Shown: positions 53,117-60,898 of the stretch, in pieces | Layout of the letters: the number at the start of each line of letters is the position of its first letter | Position numbering within the stretch: position 1 is the first letter of the stretch | Source: Phycisphaerae bacterium | GTDB taxonomy: Bacteria > Planctomycetota > Phycisphaerae > SM23-33 | DNA: 60,898 nt | Assembly (NCBI GenBank): GCA_030745875.1 | Contig: JASLNT010000029.1 | Coordinates: 1 to 60,898, forward strand | Direction: 5' to 3' | Translations under genes and position numbers: made by a program | The notes under the pieces: model-generated | Database searches by the model: none | Told to the model about the DNA's origin: nothing | The model's input: the letters and a program-made list of their open reading frames with translations, nothing else

Positions 53117-55624
53117 TCACTTAAGTTCGCATATCTTCTTACCGTCGCGATCTATCTCCAGGCGCGTTCGTCCGTCTTTGTCGGCGGTGAATTTCAGCGT
53201 GTCCGTCTGCTTGCCGAACTTCAGCTTTACAGCCGAACCGCTGTCCAACAGCGTTGTCTCGGGCAGCGGATCGCCCTTCCGAAACGCGTGCAGCATCACC
53301 TTGAAATGCCCGACTGTCCCCTTCTGCGACATCACCAGACGGTGGTATGCGTACTTGCGATTTCGGAACGTCCGGGTGACCGGATCCAGCTTCAGACCGC
53401 CCTGGCCGCCGGCCAGCACGCGCACCAGCAGCCGCCTGTCGCTCTTGTCAGCCAGGATAACGTCGTGCACCTGACCACCGGGCTTCTTCGTCGCGCGATT
53501 TGAAATAATCTCCAGATCATCGGGAATCTGCATCAGCCACGCGTACTCGTGCGACTTATCATCCTTGCGGATATCGTCAACGATTATCGCATAGGGTCTT
53601 TCACCGCGCACCAGTCCGCACGTGCGGTAGGCGTACTTCACCGGATTGTAGTCGATCCAGTATCCGTGCCCGCCCGGGTCGCGTTTGGGCGCCGGTTTGA
53701 ATCCGGTGTTCCAGTTCGGCAGGAAACTCCACGGTTGGTCCATCCAGGGCAGCGGACTCTTGTTCAGACGCGAATCGTTCGGTGTGACGGGAACGGGCTT
53801 GGCGCCCTTACTGATGCGATCGGCGCTTACCAGAAGATGGCTGTAGGCCCAGGCGGCGTCGGCGGCGGCGAAGGTTGCAAGGGTGTTGTCGTCCAGCGCG
53901 ACTGTCCGCCCCGCCGGGCAACGCCCGCCCGATTTGCCCTGCCCCTTCCCGTCGACCAGCACAACCGAATGGAACTCGGAAGTGTCCTCGACCTCTTCGG
54001 TGCGATGCGCCCACATCCGCCCGAGCGCGGCGAACACAAATTCGTTGCGCGAGGCCCGCGTGTGCCCGCCGGGCACATTCCTCGGCTCGAAGTAGAGAAA
54101 CGCAGCGTTGCGGTCCCATCCGCTGCGTGCGGTCATCAGCCCGCGATAGTCGCTGTAGTACCTCAGCGGTTCGTTGTCGGCGGTCAGCCCGGCCATTACG
54201 CGATCGAAAGCCTTGTCGAAATCGTATTTCCCGCCCGAAGCTCCGATCGGATCGTCGGCCAGGTGCATGTTCCAGGGCGGAGGATACGTCGTGCGACAGT
54301 TTGGCCACAGATACCTGTCGCCGCCGCTGAAATGCGTCTTTACGCTGGCGCCGTAAAGCAGATCTATCACCGGATCGGTCGGGTGCGCGAACTTGAAGTG
54401 TCGAATGTCCTTGCGCAGCGGCATGGCTCCGGTTTCGAACATGTGCAATCCGCCCCAGGGCAGCATCGTGTGAAGCAGGAATTTGCCTGCGTGATTCTTC
54501 GAATACTCCGTTCCTATCAAAGGCTCTCCCCGCATCGCCAGCGCGCCGAACCACTTGGCTCCGTAGAACGATTTATTGAACCCCTCGAACGGAGCGCCGT
54601 TGGGACCGGACGCTACGTAAACCCATTTCTTCAGCCCGGCCGCAATCCGTTTGTAAGTGTTCGGATCGGAACCCTCCTCGCCCTCGATCGACAACACCAT
54701 CGGAAGCATATTGGCGTGGATGACGTCCCAGTTGCTGGTGTTGCCCGGAAAGGCGGGCGCGTGGTCCAGGCTGATGTACCGCTTGTCCTTTACAATATCT
54801 GCGATGCACTTCCTGACGATTCTCCGCTGGTCGTCAGTCATCCACTTGTGGGCCCAATCGTAAGTAAGACCAAGCGACTCACTGGATAATGACTGGTAAA
54901 TCCGCTGCCAGTCGTCAGTCGCGGTCCACTTGTCCATGTCCTTTGCGAATCGCCCGGCAAGCGTTGTCAGAGCAGCCGCTATCCGCTTCCCGCCGCCCGC
55001 GTCGTCGTCCACCAGACAGCGGAACGCCTCGTACGGCAGGAGGTGCATGAGATAATGCCTGCCGGTCTTGCTGGGCTTTTCGTCCCAGACTTTCTCCATG
55101 TCAGCGGGAACTTTCCCCTTCGCCAGTTCGTTAATCCATCCGCCGACCCACGGTCCGCGAAAACCCATGCGAGGAAGAATGTAGTACCCCTTCTTGCGGT
55201 ATCGCTCGATATCCGCGGGCTTGGGTTTGTACGGGACTGACTCCCAATCTTCGCGCTTCGGAGAGACCTGGAGGAGGCGACCGCGAATGGCCATATACTG
55301 CAGTCGACCGACATGCGTCTCCTTGAGGCGTTTGCGAATTGCGGGGATATCGTCAGGACCGAAGTAAACCCGCGGATGAACGCCGGGCTTCGGGGGAGCC
55401 TTGAACCGCTCTGCAGCAAAGCTCGACGCTAACTTACCGGGCGCAGGGGTTATGTTCCATTTCTCAATCGGCGGGAAATACTTCGCGATTTCTTCTGCGG
55501 TGTAGCCGGTGCGTGCGGCGGTCTGTTGAACCGTTTCACCATGAATATTCGGAGAAGGATCGGCTTGGGCGCAAACAACCGAGGTCGCGATCAGAATAAA
55601 ACCAACACACATTCGCTGCATCAT
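53117..55624 (-). CDS. Heparinase II/III-like exported polysaccharide lyase
   Basis: An 835-residue protein from the ATG at 55624 with AAGGA seven bases upstream; the frame reaches 55720 but lacks a site there. A signal peptide (VGFILIATSVVCAQA) leads to a helical toroid region (HPRVYFGPDDIPAIRKRLKE, SNWDVIHANMLPMVLSIEG) and a beta-sandwich C-terminal half (PGGHTRASRNEFVFAALGRMW, DEISE-type VDDIRKDDKSHEYAWLMQIPD), the architecture of heparinase II/III and alginate/oligouronate lyases. Tyr and His in NGAPFEGFNKSFYG and NTSNWDVIHAN are candidates for catalysis. It would cleave uronic-acid polysaccharide by beta-elimination. Confidence 0.87.
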   Translation of the reverse strand: MMQRMCVGFILIATSVVCAQADPSPNIHGETVQQTAARTGYTAEEIAKYFPPIEKWNITPAPGKLASSFAAERFKAPPKPGVHPRVYFGPDDIPAIRKRLKETHVGRLQYMAIRGRLLQVSPKREDWESVPYKPKPADIERYRKKGYYILPRMGFRGPWVGGWINELAKGKVPADMEKVWDEKPSKTGRHYLMHLLPYEAFRCLVDDDAGGGKRIAAALTTLAGRFAKDMDKWTATDDWQRIYQSLSSESLGLTYDWAHKWMTDDQRRIVRKCIADIVKDKRYISLDHAPAFPGNTSNWDVIHANMLPMVLSIEGEEGSDPNTYKRIAAGLKKWVYVASGPNGAPFEGFNKSFYGAKWFGALAMRGEPLIGTEYSKNHAGKFLLHTMLPWGGLHMFETGAMPLRKDIRHFKFAHPTDPVIDLLYGASVKTHFSGGDRYLWPNCRTTYPPPWNMHLADDPIGASGGKYDFDKAFDRVMAGLTADNEPLRYYSDYRGLMTARSGWDRNAAFLYFEPRNVPGGHTRASRNEFVFAALGRMWAHRTEEVEDTSEFHSVVLVDGKGQGKSGGRCPAGRTVALDDNTLATFAAADAAWAYSHLLVSADRISKGAKPVPVTPNDSRLNKSPLPWMDQPWSFLPNWNTGFKPAPKRDPGGHGYWIDYNPVKYAYRTCGLVRGERPYAIIVDDIRKDDKSHEYAWLMQIPDDLEIISNRATKKPGGQVHDVILADKSDRRLLVRVLAGGQGGLKLDPVTRTFRNRKYAYHRLVMSQKGTVGHFKVMLHAFRKGDPLPETTLLDSGSAVKLKFGKQTDTLKFTADKDGRTRLEIDRDGKKICELK

Positions 55625-55672
55625 TCCATATTCCTTGCTTACTGGCTGGTCTGCAAACGGCGCTTGTCGATC

Positions 55673-55701
55673 AGCATATGCCCGGGTTCGGTCCCATTCA
55701 A
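55673..55701 (-). promoter_or_regulatory. Candidate promoter of the heparinase-like gene
   Basis: Read leftward: TTGAAT (55696-55701), 17-bp spacer, TATGCT (55673-55678). The gene could also be read through from the TPR gene upstream. Confidence 0.45.
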
Positions 55702-55771
55702 CCCCGCATAGGGCGTGCACCCGCCCCGCCGTTTTCAGAATCCTGCGATCCGGACATCTGCGAGCGGGGGA

Positions 55772-57163
55772 TTACTTCTCGAGCTTTATCGTGTTGATGT
55801 AGAACCAGGTGCTCGCGTCGTTGCGGAACTTCAGGAACACGTGATTGTGAAAACCGCTTGGCAGCTTGAGGGTGTACTCGTACCAGCTGTTTCCTCCCTT
55901 GAGCGGCCCCATAGACGCCAGGAGCTTGCCCTTGGGGCTGTAAACCTGGATGTGCGTGTTGAATATCGCCGCGCCCTTGTAGTAAATCGACTTTATCCGG
56001 CTGGAAGAGAATATTTCGTACCAGACTTCCTTGCCGGTCTTCTGGTCGAAGTAGATCCCGCTTCCTGCGAACGGGCTGCGACAATCGACGCCTTTCTGGA
56101 CAGGGAACTTGCCCTGTCGCGTGCCCGCCTTGAAGGGCGACATGCTCTTTTTTGCGTGAAAGATGATCCGATCGCGTTTCGGCGTGGGCATACCCGCCGA
56201 TGCGAGTTTCTCGAGTTCCTTGTCAATCCTCGCCAGCGACATTTTCACCGCAAGTTTTGCAACGCCCTTGGCGTCACCGGCGTCGAGAAACTGCTGGTAG
56301 TAGGTTTGGGCTCTAACGAACATCGCGGCCTTGCTGAGTTGCGCGGCTTTGGGGGTCAGGGCCTTGTAATACCAGTCGCCCAGTTCGCGGCAGACGTCGC
56401 CCTGCACGTCTCCCGCCTCTTTCGACGCCAGCGGAACGTAGGTTCTATAGGCCTGATCGACGTCGTCGTTCAAATACTCCGCCGCCCGCCCGGGAGCATC
56501 CAGATCGATCACCAGTGCGTTGAGCAACAGCGTCCTGGTCTGCACATTATCGGGGTTGGCTTTCAGGGCGGTCTTGTATCGCTCCACCTTCTGAGAGACG
56601 TTCAGGCAATGCACAGCGTTGCGAAGTGCTCGCGCCAGCTCATGCTTGCCGGACAAGTTCAGCGACGAAGCGGTCGAATACGCCTCGCGATACGCCCCTG
56701 CCGCTTCGGTCCATTTGCCTTTGGAACCGCAGTCGCGGCCTTGGGCTGTCAGCAACTCGATAAGTCGCGTCGCAATCTCCGTTTTCTTATCTTTCGATTT
56801 GGCCAGGCGGAACCAGCGCCGGTGCAGGTCCATATCCATCCCGCGCCATTCGGCTGAACGCTCCGGGGCGACTTGCGCCAGCAAGGCCAGGGCGCTCTGA
56901 ACGGTCTCCCTGGCCTGGGGGGCTATTAAGCTTTTCATACCGTATTCGATCGCCTTACTCAGCAGCACAACCTGAATTTCCGGAGTGTCTTTGGCGATCT
57001 GTCCGGCGGCGTAGAGTTTCGCCGCCCGGTCGGAGTTGCTGCGCGCATCTCCGAGAACCTGTTTGATAAGTTGATCGACAGCCTCATCGGCTGATACATG
57101 CGATACGCCCACCGCCGCAACAGCAGTGATGAGAATTGCCCCGAACACCACATTTCGCTTCAT
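55772..57163 (-). CDS. Exported TPR-like protein with C-terminal NPCBM-like domain
   Basis: A 463-residue protein with a signal peptide (VVFGAILITAVAAVGVSHVSA). A long helical region carries TPR-like pairs (TEAAGAYREAYSTASSLNLSG, RYKTALKANPDNVQTRTLLLNAL) and the block LNDDVDQAYRTYVPLASKE, LGDWYYKALT and SLARIDKELEKL, shared with the protein at 12089-13345. The last 130 residues (GSGIYFDQKTGKEVWYEIFSS, THIQVYSPKGKLLASMGPL, FYINTIKL) look like a jelly-roll binding domain of the NPCBM type. So the shared core is joined to different ends in the two paralogs. Function unknown; it sits upstream of the heparinase-like gene on the same strand. Confidence 0.8.
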   Translation of the reverse strand: MKRNVVFGAILITAVAAVGVSHVSADEAVDQLIKQVLGDARSNSDRAAKLYAAGQIAKDTPEIQVVLLSKAIEYGMKSLIAPQARETVQSALALLAQVAPERSAEWRGMDMDLHRRWFRLAKSKDKKTEIATRLIELLTAQGRDCGSKGKWTEAAGAYREAYSTASSLNLSGKHELARALRNAVHCLNVSQKVERYKTALKANPDNVQTRTLLLNALVIDLDAPGRAAEYLNDDVDQAYRTYVPLASKEAGDVQGDVCRELGDWYYKALTPKAAQLSKAAMFVRAQTYYQQFLDAGDAKGVAKLAVKMSLARIDKELEKLASAGMPTPKRDRIIFHAKKSMSPFKAGTRQGKFPVQKGVDCRSPFAGSGIYFDQKTGKEVWYEIFSSSRIKSIYYKGAAIFNTHIQVYSPKGKLLASMGPLKGGNSWYEYTLKLPSGFHNHVFLKFRNDASTWFYINTIKLEK

Positions 57164-57275
57164 TTTCGCGACTCCTCAGATTCGTCTTTGGAATGGAGTT
57201 AACCACTTATCCGGCTGGAATCATATCAGGATAAACGCCTGAGGCGACCCCCTATTGCCCGCGAGCGCAACAACA

Positions 57276-57299
57276 GGCCCGGAGGTCGGTCTCCGGGCC
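57276..57299 (-). terminator. Rho-independent terminator of the cytochrome gene
   Basis: A perfect 9-bp stem, GGCCCGGAG (57276-57284) and CTCCGGGCC (57291-57299), with loop GTCGGT. In the leftward direction it is followed by TGTTGTTGCG. It lies 25 bases after the stop of the cytochrome gene. Confidence 0.85.
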
Positions 57300-57323
57300 C
57301 TGAATCATCTTTATGGTCGGCGG

Positions 57324-58091
57324 TTAAACGTATACCCAGAACCAGTGCAGCAACACCAGCACAAAGCCTGCGCCCCCGCAAATCGCGTGCAGTTGAATGA
57401 ATCTGGCGCCCAGCCTGGCCCGCATCAGCCCGCCGAACTCCACAAGCCCCACCAGCACCGAAGCCAATATCCCGAACCATAACCACAGCACGCTCGGAGC
57501 CCCGTATTCGCACAGGTAGACCGACACGTGTATCGACAGAGCGCCGAACAACATGATCGCCAGCACCATGTGTATGCTGCTGAAATTCCGCTTGAGCGTC
57601 TTGCGAGTCAGACCGGTTGCGACCATCAGCGCCATCAGCCCCGTGGCGAGGTATCCCATGAACTTGGCGACGCCAAGAGCCCTGGACTTCTCCCACGACA
57701 CCTGGCGTTTGAGTTTTGGGAGCACGGTTGCGACCACCGGAGCCGTTGTCGGCTGGGTGTCGGCGACCGTAACTGTCGGCTTCTCGTATTCGTACAGTTC
57801 TCCGGGCTCCAGGGATTCGAGTTTCTCCATGTACAGGTACGCGACTATCTCGTCGGCTTCTTCGTCGGTGTACGGATCCTCGCCGCCGTAAGTCGCCATT
57901 CGCTCCACGACAAGCTGCCACTCCTTCAACGAACGATCGCCCAGATGGTAATCGCGTATGCCGTGGCACTTGGAGCACTTGTCCTCGAACAGTTTCTTGG
58001 CGTGCTCCGGATCGAAATCCGCAGAGAAACTCACTGCGGGCAGAACTGCTAACAGCAATGCGACTATCGTAATCCTAAGATGCATGTTCAT
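57324..58091 (-). CDS. c-type cytochrome domain fused to a four-helix membrane module with two His pairs
   Basis: A 255-residue protein; ATGs at 58091 and 58085 both follow GGAGAAG and cannot be separated. A signal peptide is followed by a small monoheme domain with CSKCH at residues 39-43 and a YTDEEADEIVAYLY helix. A Pro/Thr-rich linker leads to four membrane helices. Helix 2 has two His 14 residues apart (SSIH to SIHV) and helix 4 has two His 14 residues apart (QLHA to LLHW), with small residues between. This is the ligand pattern of stacked b hemes in a diheme b cytochrome. It probably passes electrons between quinone and a periplasmic carrier. Family not recognised. Confidence 0.85.
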   Translation of the reverse strand: MNMHLRITIVALLLAVLPAVSFSADFDPEHAKKLFEDKCSKCHGIRDYHLGDRSLKEWQLVVERMATYGGEDPYTDEEADEIVAYLYMEKLESLEPGELYEYEKPTVTVADTQPTTAPVVATVLPKLKRQVSWEKSRALGVAKFMGYLATGLMALMVATGLTRKTLKRNFSSIHMVLAIMLFGALSIHVSVYLCEYGAPSVLWLWFGILASVLVGLVEFGGLMRARLGARFIQLHAICGGAGFVLVLLHWFWVYV

Positions 58092-58158
58092 TCTTCTCCA
58101 GTTTTCCATTCATCGAACAATAAACCGCCGTCACCCCGCAAATATCGCTGGTTAAGTA

Positions 58159-58187
58159 ACTATATGCCTCCCACGGAGCTTTTCCAA
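58159..58187 (-). promoter_or_regulatory. Promoter of the cytochrome gene
   Basis: Read leftward: TTGGAA (58182-58187), 17-bp spacer, TATAGT (58159-58164). With the terminator at 57276 this makes the cytochrome a monocistronic unit. Confidence 0.6.
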
Positions 58188-58194
58188 CCGTTGC

Positions 58195-58953
58195 CTAAAG
58201 ATGAGTTGCAGGACCCGGCGGATCCGCCTGATTGCACAGCGCCAACTCCGCCAGCGTGTTTATGCGCCTAGCCGCGAGAATCTTGAGAAGTTTCTGCAGC
58301 AAGCGGGCGGTAAGCAGGGCGTCGCCCAGTGCGGTGTGACGCCCCCCGCTGCGCGGAATGTCATAGCGGTCGAGCAAGCTGTCGAGATCGTATGCGAACC
58401 CCCCGCGCCGACGGTCAACATGCCCAGCCAGATGGGCCGTATCCAGCACGAGATTCTGAATAGGAGCCCCGCACAGAGGCTCGACTGTTCGATTGAGCAT
58501 TATCATATCGAACGCCGAGTGGTGCGCCAGGAGCACCGCATCCCCCGCCCAGAGCAGAAAATCACTGAGCACGCTTTGCGGGTGATGTCCCTTGGCGATC
58601 GCCGGGGGCGTTAGTCCGTGAACGACAATCGAGTGTCGCGAAGGGTGGGCGTCGGCGGCGATTATGCGATCGAACGTATCGCCAAGGGCGATTCGCCCGC
58701 CTGTCATCGACACCGCCCCGAGCGAGACGGCGTGGTCCCGTCCGGGATCCAACCCGGTTGTCTCGGTGTCGAAGATAACGAATCGTTCGGAGCCCCATTC
58801 CCCCTTCAACCGTCGGCGATCCGGCCAGGCTGTCGACTGCGCCGCAATCACCGGATTCCCGTCAGCCCGGGCGGTGAGCCTCCGACGCACGCAGGCCCGC
58901 TTGAAGCGGCGTGCGGTGAAGATAATTCTGTCCAGCCCGTACACTTCAATCAC
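58195..58953 (-). CDS. DnaQ-like 3'-5' exonuclease (DEDDh)
   Basis: A 252-residue protein. After about 55 residues without recognisable features, the exonuclease domain starts with VIFDTETTGLDPG (D62, E64), continues with LLAHHSAFDMIML, and ends with GGRHTALGDALLTA, the His/Asp of DEDDh enzymes. The resemblance is to DNA polymerase III epsilon and to free-standing DnaQ homologs. Its ATG overlaps the stop of the upstream CBS/nucleotidyltransferase gene (ATGA), so translation is coupled. This gene pair is known from proteobacteria near acetate genes; the function of the pairing is not established to my knowledge. Confidence 0.9.
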   Translation of the reverse strand: MIEVYGLDRIIFTARRFKRACVRRRLTARADGNPVIAAQSTAWPDRRRLKGEWGSERFVIFDTETTGLDPGRDHAVSLGAVSMTGGRIALGDTFDRIIAADAHPSRHSIVVHGLTPPAIAKGHHPQSVLSDFLLWAGDAVLLAHHSAFDMIMLNRTVEPLCGAPIQNLVLDTAHLAGHVDRRRGGFAYDLDSLLDRYDIPRSGGRHTALGDALLTARLLQKLLKILAARRINTLAELALCNQADPPGPATHL

Positions 58954-60881
58954 CGCCTCATCATGTGCTCGCCATAGCGATGCGAAAGACTTTCCTGAGC
59001 GTCCTGCACAGTGGAGAAAACAGCGCGGAGCATCTGCTGCTGGGTCTTGCTCAGGGTTTCCGGATTGATGTGGTTATCGGGTTTCTCACCGGCTTCGATC
59101 TGATTGAGATGGTGCGCCAGGCGCATATCGTGCAGGTATCGCAGCGCGTCGGAGGCGCTGGCGGCGATCGTGGAGGCTCCGTCAAGATGCCCGCCAACGT
59201 GTTCGAGGCGATCAAAGGTGTTGCTCGAATCGAAATAGTGCGCATCGAGCGCCAGCACGCGCGCCATGTCTACAACGGGCGTCAGGCCGTGCAGCTTGAG
59301 ATCGAATGAGTTGCGATACTCGCCCGATCGGTCGACTACGAACCGTCGAAAGAACGACAGCGGAGGGCGGAAGATCAGCGCGTTGTGCGTCATGAACGTC
59401 AGGACTCCCCGCTCCGATCGCAATGCGTCGCACAGATCGTCGGTAAGTTCTCCGGCAAGTTCCGCATGGCCGGACAGCGGACGCAGGTCGAAGAAGATCG
59501 ACGAGTGCATCAGGGCTTTGGGCTCGGGTTCGAGAATCCATTTGCGGAAGATCCGCTTCCATTTGGCAAGAGGCTGGCGCCATTTCGGATTGGTCGCCAT
59601 CACTCCGCCCTTGCACAAAGTGAATCCGCAGGCGGCCAGACCCATTACAACGCGTCTGGCGATGGCTCCGAACCATTTATCGGCCTGGGCCTGTTCTTCA
59701 GGACCGGAGGGATCCTCGTAGAGCAACGCGTTGTCCTGATCTCCGGTCAGACCCATTTCGCGGCGTCCCTTGGAACCCAGGGTCAACCACGTCCATCGCA
59801 AATCCACGGCCTGGTCGGGGTGCTCGGCGCGCTGATGTTCTTCGGCGAGTTTGAGCAGCCTAACCGTCAGATGATCGTTAATCTCGGTGATAACTTCGGT
59901 AAGATCCTCGCACTGAATCCCGTGTTGGTAGAGACGCAGCAGATGCCCGTCGGCCTCGGTGCGAATGCGGGCGAGTTCCTCGATCGAACGCGCCTTTTCG
60001 AGGCGTTTTATCGTAGCGGCCGGGTTCATGCCCTTGGCGTGGGCGATGTCCTCATCGGAGAGCGTGCCTATCAACGGAGAATCCGGATCGGAGTCCCGCG
60101 TGACGACCAGATGGTGGATCCGGCGTCTGGACATTTCCATAAGCGCGTCAAATACGGGCGTCTGGGCTCCGATGCTGTATACCGGCGCGCTCATTATCCC
60201 GTCGATGGGGGTGTCGGCTGAGGCGCCCTCGGCGACGATTTTGTTCCGCAGATCCGTGTCGGTCACGATGCCCACAACTCGCCCGTCGCTAACTATCAAA
60301 ATCGATCCGACGCGATGGCTGCGCATCTGCCCGGCCGCCTGGCGCACTAACGTTCCCGGGGGGCATGTCAACGGTTTCTTCCTCACGAGCGACGCAGTTC
60401 GCGAACCAACGATCAGGCGAGTGTCCGCCGCGTCGTAAGTCGCTTCAACAGCTCGCGCCCTGGGCTTGAGGCTCTCTGTGAAAAAGTCAGCAAAGCCCGG
60501 GCAGGCTTGTCGCAACGTCTCGAACCTGCCAGCCGGTATCAGCGCACAAACTGTCGGTTCGGCGGCTATCGCTTCGTAACGCAGGGGCTCTCCGCTGAGC
60601 AATGCGTCGGCGCCGAACATGTCGCCCTCTCCGCAAAGATCGGTAAGGCGGCGGCGTTCAACGTCAAGCAGGCGCACCGAACCGGACTCGACAAAGTAGA
60701 TGTGCTCGAGTTGGGCCTCCCCGTGGGCGAGTATCCGCTCATCGGGCTCGAAGTACTCGACGAGCATATCGTCCAGGAGCCCGCCCAGAAGCTCGGGCGA
60801 CAATTGGTCGAACGGCGGGGTTGCCTGGATCAGCACAACCACTCGGTCCGGCGGACGGGTTGGGTTTGCAGCGTCGGTCAT
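58950..60881 (-). CDS. cNMP-binding, CBS-pair and DUF294 nucleotidyltransferase protein
   Basis: About 643 residues from the ATG at 60881 (GCGGAAATT upstream); a GTG at 60896 is in frame, and the window ends two bases beyond it, so the true start may lie further out. Order of domains: cyclic-nucleotide-binding-like (GHAEAQ-type HGEAQLEHIYFVESGSVRLLD); a CBS pair (HRVGSILIVSDGRVVGIVTDTDL, RRRIHHLVVTR); a nucleotidyltransferase-like domain with LGSKGRREMGLTGDQDNALLY (GS and D-x-D); and a helical DUF294 C-terminus. It resembles GlnD-type transferases and may sense nucleotides. It is translationally coupled to the exonuclease. Confidence 0.93.
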   Translation of the reverse strand: MTDAANPTRPPDRVVVLIQATPPFDQLSPELLGGLLDDMLVEYFEPDERILAHGEAQLEHIYFVESGSVRLLDVERRRLTDLCGEGDMFGADALLSGEPLRYEAIAAEPTVCALIPAGRFETLRQACPGFADFFTESLKPRARAVEATYDAADTRLIVGSRTASLVRKKPLTCPPGTLVRQAAGQMRSHRVGSILIVSDGRVVGIVTDTDLRNKIVAEGASADTPIDGIMSAPVYSIGAQTPVFDALMEMSRRRIHHLVVTRDSDPDSPLIGTLSDEDIAHAKGMNPAATIKRLEKARSIEELARIRTEADGHLLRLYQHGIQCEDLTEVITEINDHLTVRLLKLAEEHQRAEHPDQAVDLRWTWLTLGSKGRREMGLTGDQDNALLYEDPSGPEEQAQADKWFGAIARRVVMGLAACGFTLCKGGVMATNPKWRQPLAKWKRIFRKWILEPEPKALMHSSIFFDLRPLSGHAELAGELTDDLCDALRSERGVLTFMTHNALIFRPPLSFFRRFVVDRSGEYRNSFDLKLHGLTPVVDMARVLALDAHYFDSSNTFDRLEHVGGHLDGASTIAASASDALRYLHDMRLAHHLNQIEAGEKPDNHINPETLSKTQQQMLRAVFSTVQDAQESLSHRYGEHMMRR

Positions 60882-60898
60882 GTGAATTTCCGCCACGC

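Noticed and set aside
55715..56857. A 380-residue frame opposite the TPR-like gene
   Set aside because: Antisense shadow; the minus-strand frame has a signal peptide and a paralog in the window.
1..60898. tRNA, rRNA, CRISPR array, insertion sequence or prophage
   Set aside because: No cloverleaf, rRNA core, regular spacer-repeat array, transposase or integrase was seen on reading the gaps; a proper scan was not possible.

Overview
The window is about 61 kb of GC-rich bacterial DNA that looks like Planctomycetota, probably class Phycisphaerae. The clues are a surface protein with the N-terminal LEPR-XLL signature and a dockerin-like C-terminus, a PEP-CTERM protein, two hydrazine-synthase-alpha-like (HzsA-like) heme proteins, a glutaminyl-tRNA synthetase beside a separate glutamyl-tRNA synthetase, and many exported proteins. 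No rRNA, tRNA, CRISPR array, transposase, phage gene or pseudogene was seen. All coordinates, alignments and promoter calls were made by eye.

Layout. 1-10684 (minus strand) is a ten-gene sugar operon: substrate-binding lipoprotein, ABC ATPase, two RbsC-type permeases, iron alcohol dehydrogenase, DeoC aldolase, FGGY kinase, second DeoC aldolase, propeller lipoprotein and a RhaT-like symporter cut by the window edge. It implies import, phosphorylation, aldol cleavage and reduction of the released aldehyde, as in rhamnose or fucose breakdown but with class I DeoC aldolases. 11260-17152 carries a TPR lipoprotein, an exported repeat protein, a PEP-CTERM protein with a long leader, a membrane protein and a cyclase-family hydrolase. 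17334-20942 (minus) is a proteostasis operon: trigger factor with a Lys-rich tail, two ClpP peptidases and a small lipoprotein.

21138-36699 is a bidirectional accessory locus fired from overlapping divergent promoters near 30460. Leftward are a glycoside hydrolase, alpha/beta hydrolase, transglutaminase-esterase fusion, exported methyltransferase-fold/PQQ-propeller fusion and Gfo/Idh/MocA oxidoreductase. Rightward are a PmoA-like protein, a sialate O-acetylesterase, two tandem paralogs of unknown function and another exported unknown. The set fits breakdown of a complex, probably acetylated or uronic-acid-containing glycan, but the substrate cannot be read from the sequence.

36728-60881 holds an HzsA-like two-heme-motif protein, glnS, the LEPR-XLL surface protein, gltX, a DRE-TIM aldolase, a second HzsA-like protein fused to a formylglycine-generating-enzyme (SUMF1) domain with a coupled beta-propeller partner, a heparinase II/III-like lyase, a TPR protein paralogous to the one at 12089, a small cytochrome that joins a c-type heme domain to a four-helix membrane module with two His pairs, and a DnaQ-like exonuclease coupled to a cNMP/CBS/nucleotidyltransferase protein. 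The most unusual items are the HzsA-SUMF1 fusion, the c/diheme-b cytochrome, the exported methyltransferase fold, the trigger factor with a histone-H1-like tail, and a 15-bp promoter element shared by the PEP-CTERM and LEPR-XLL genes.
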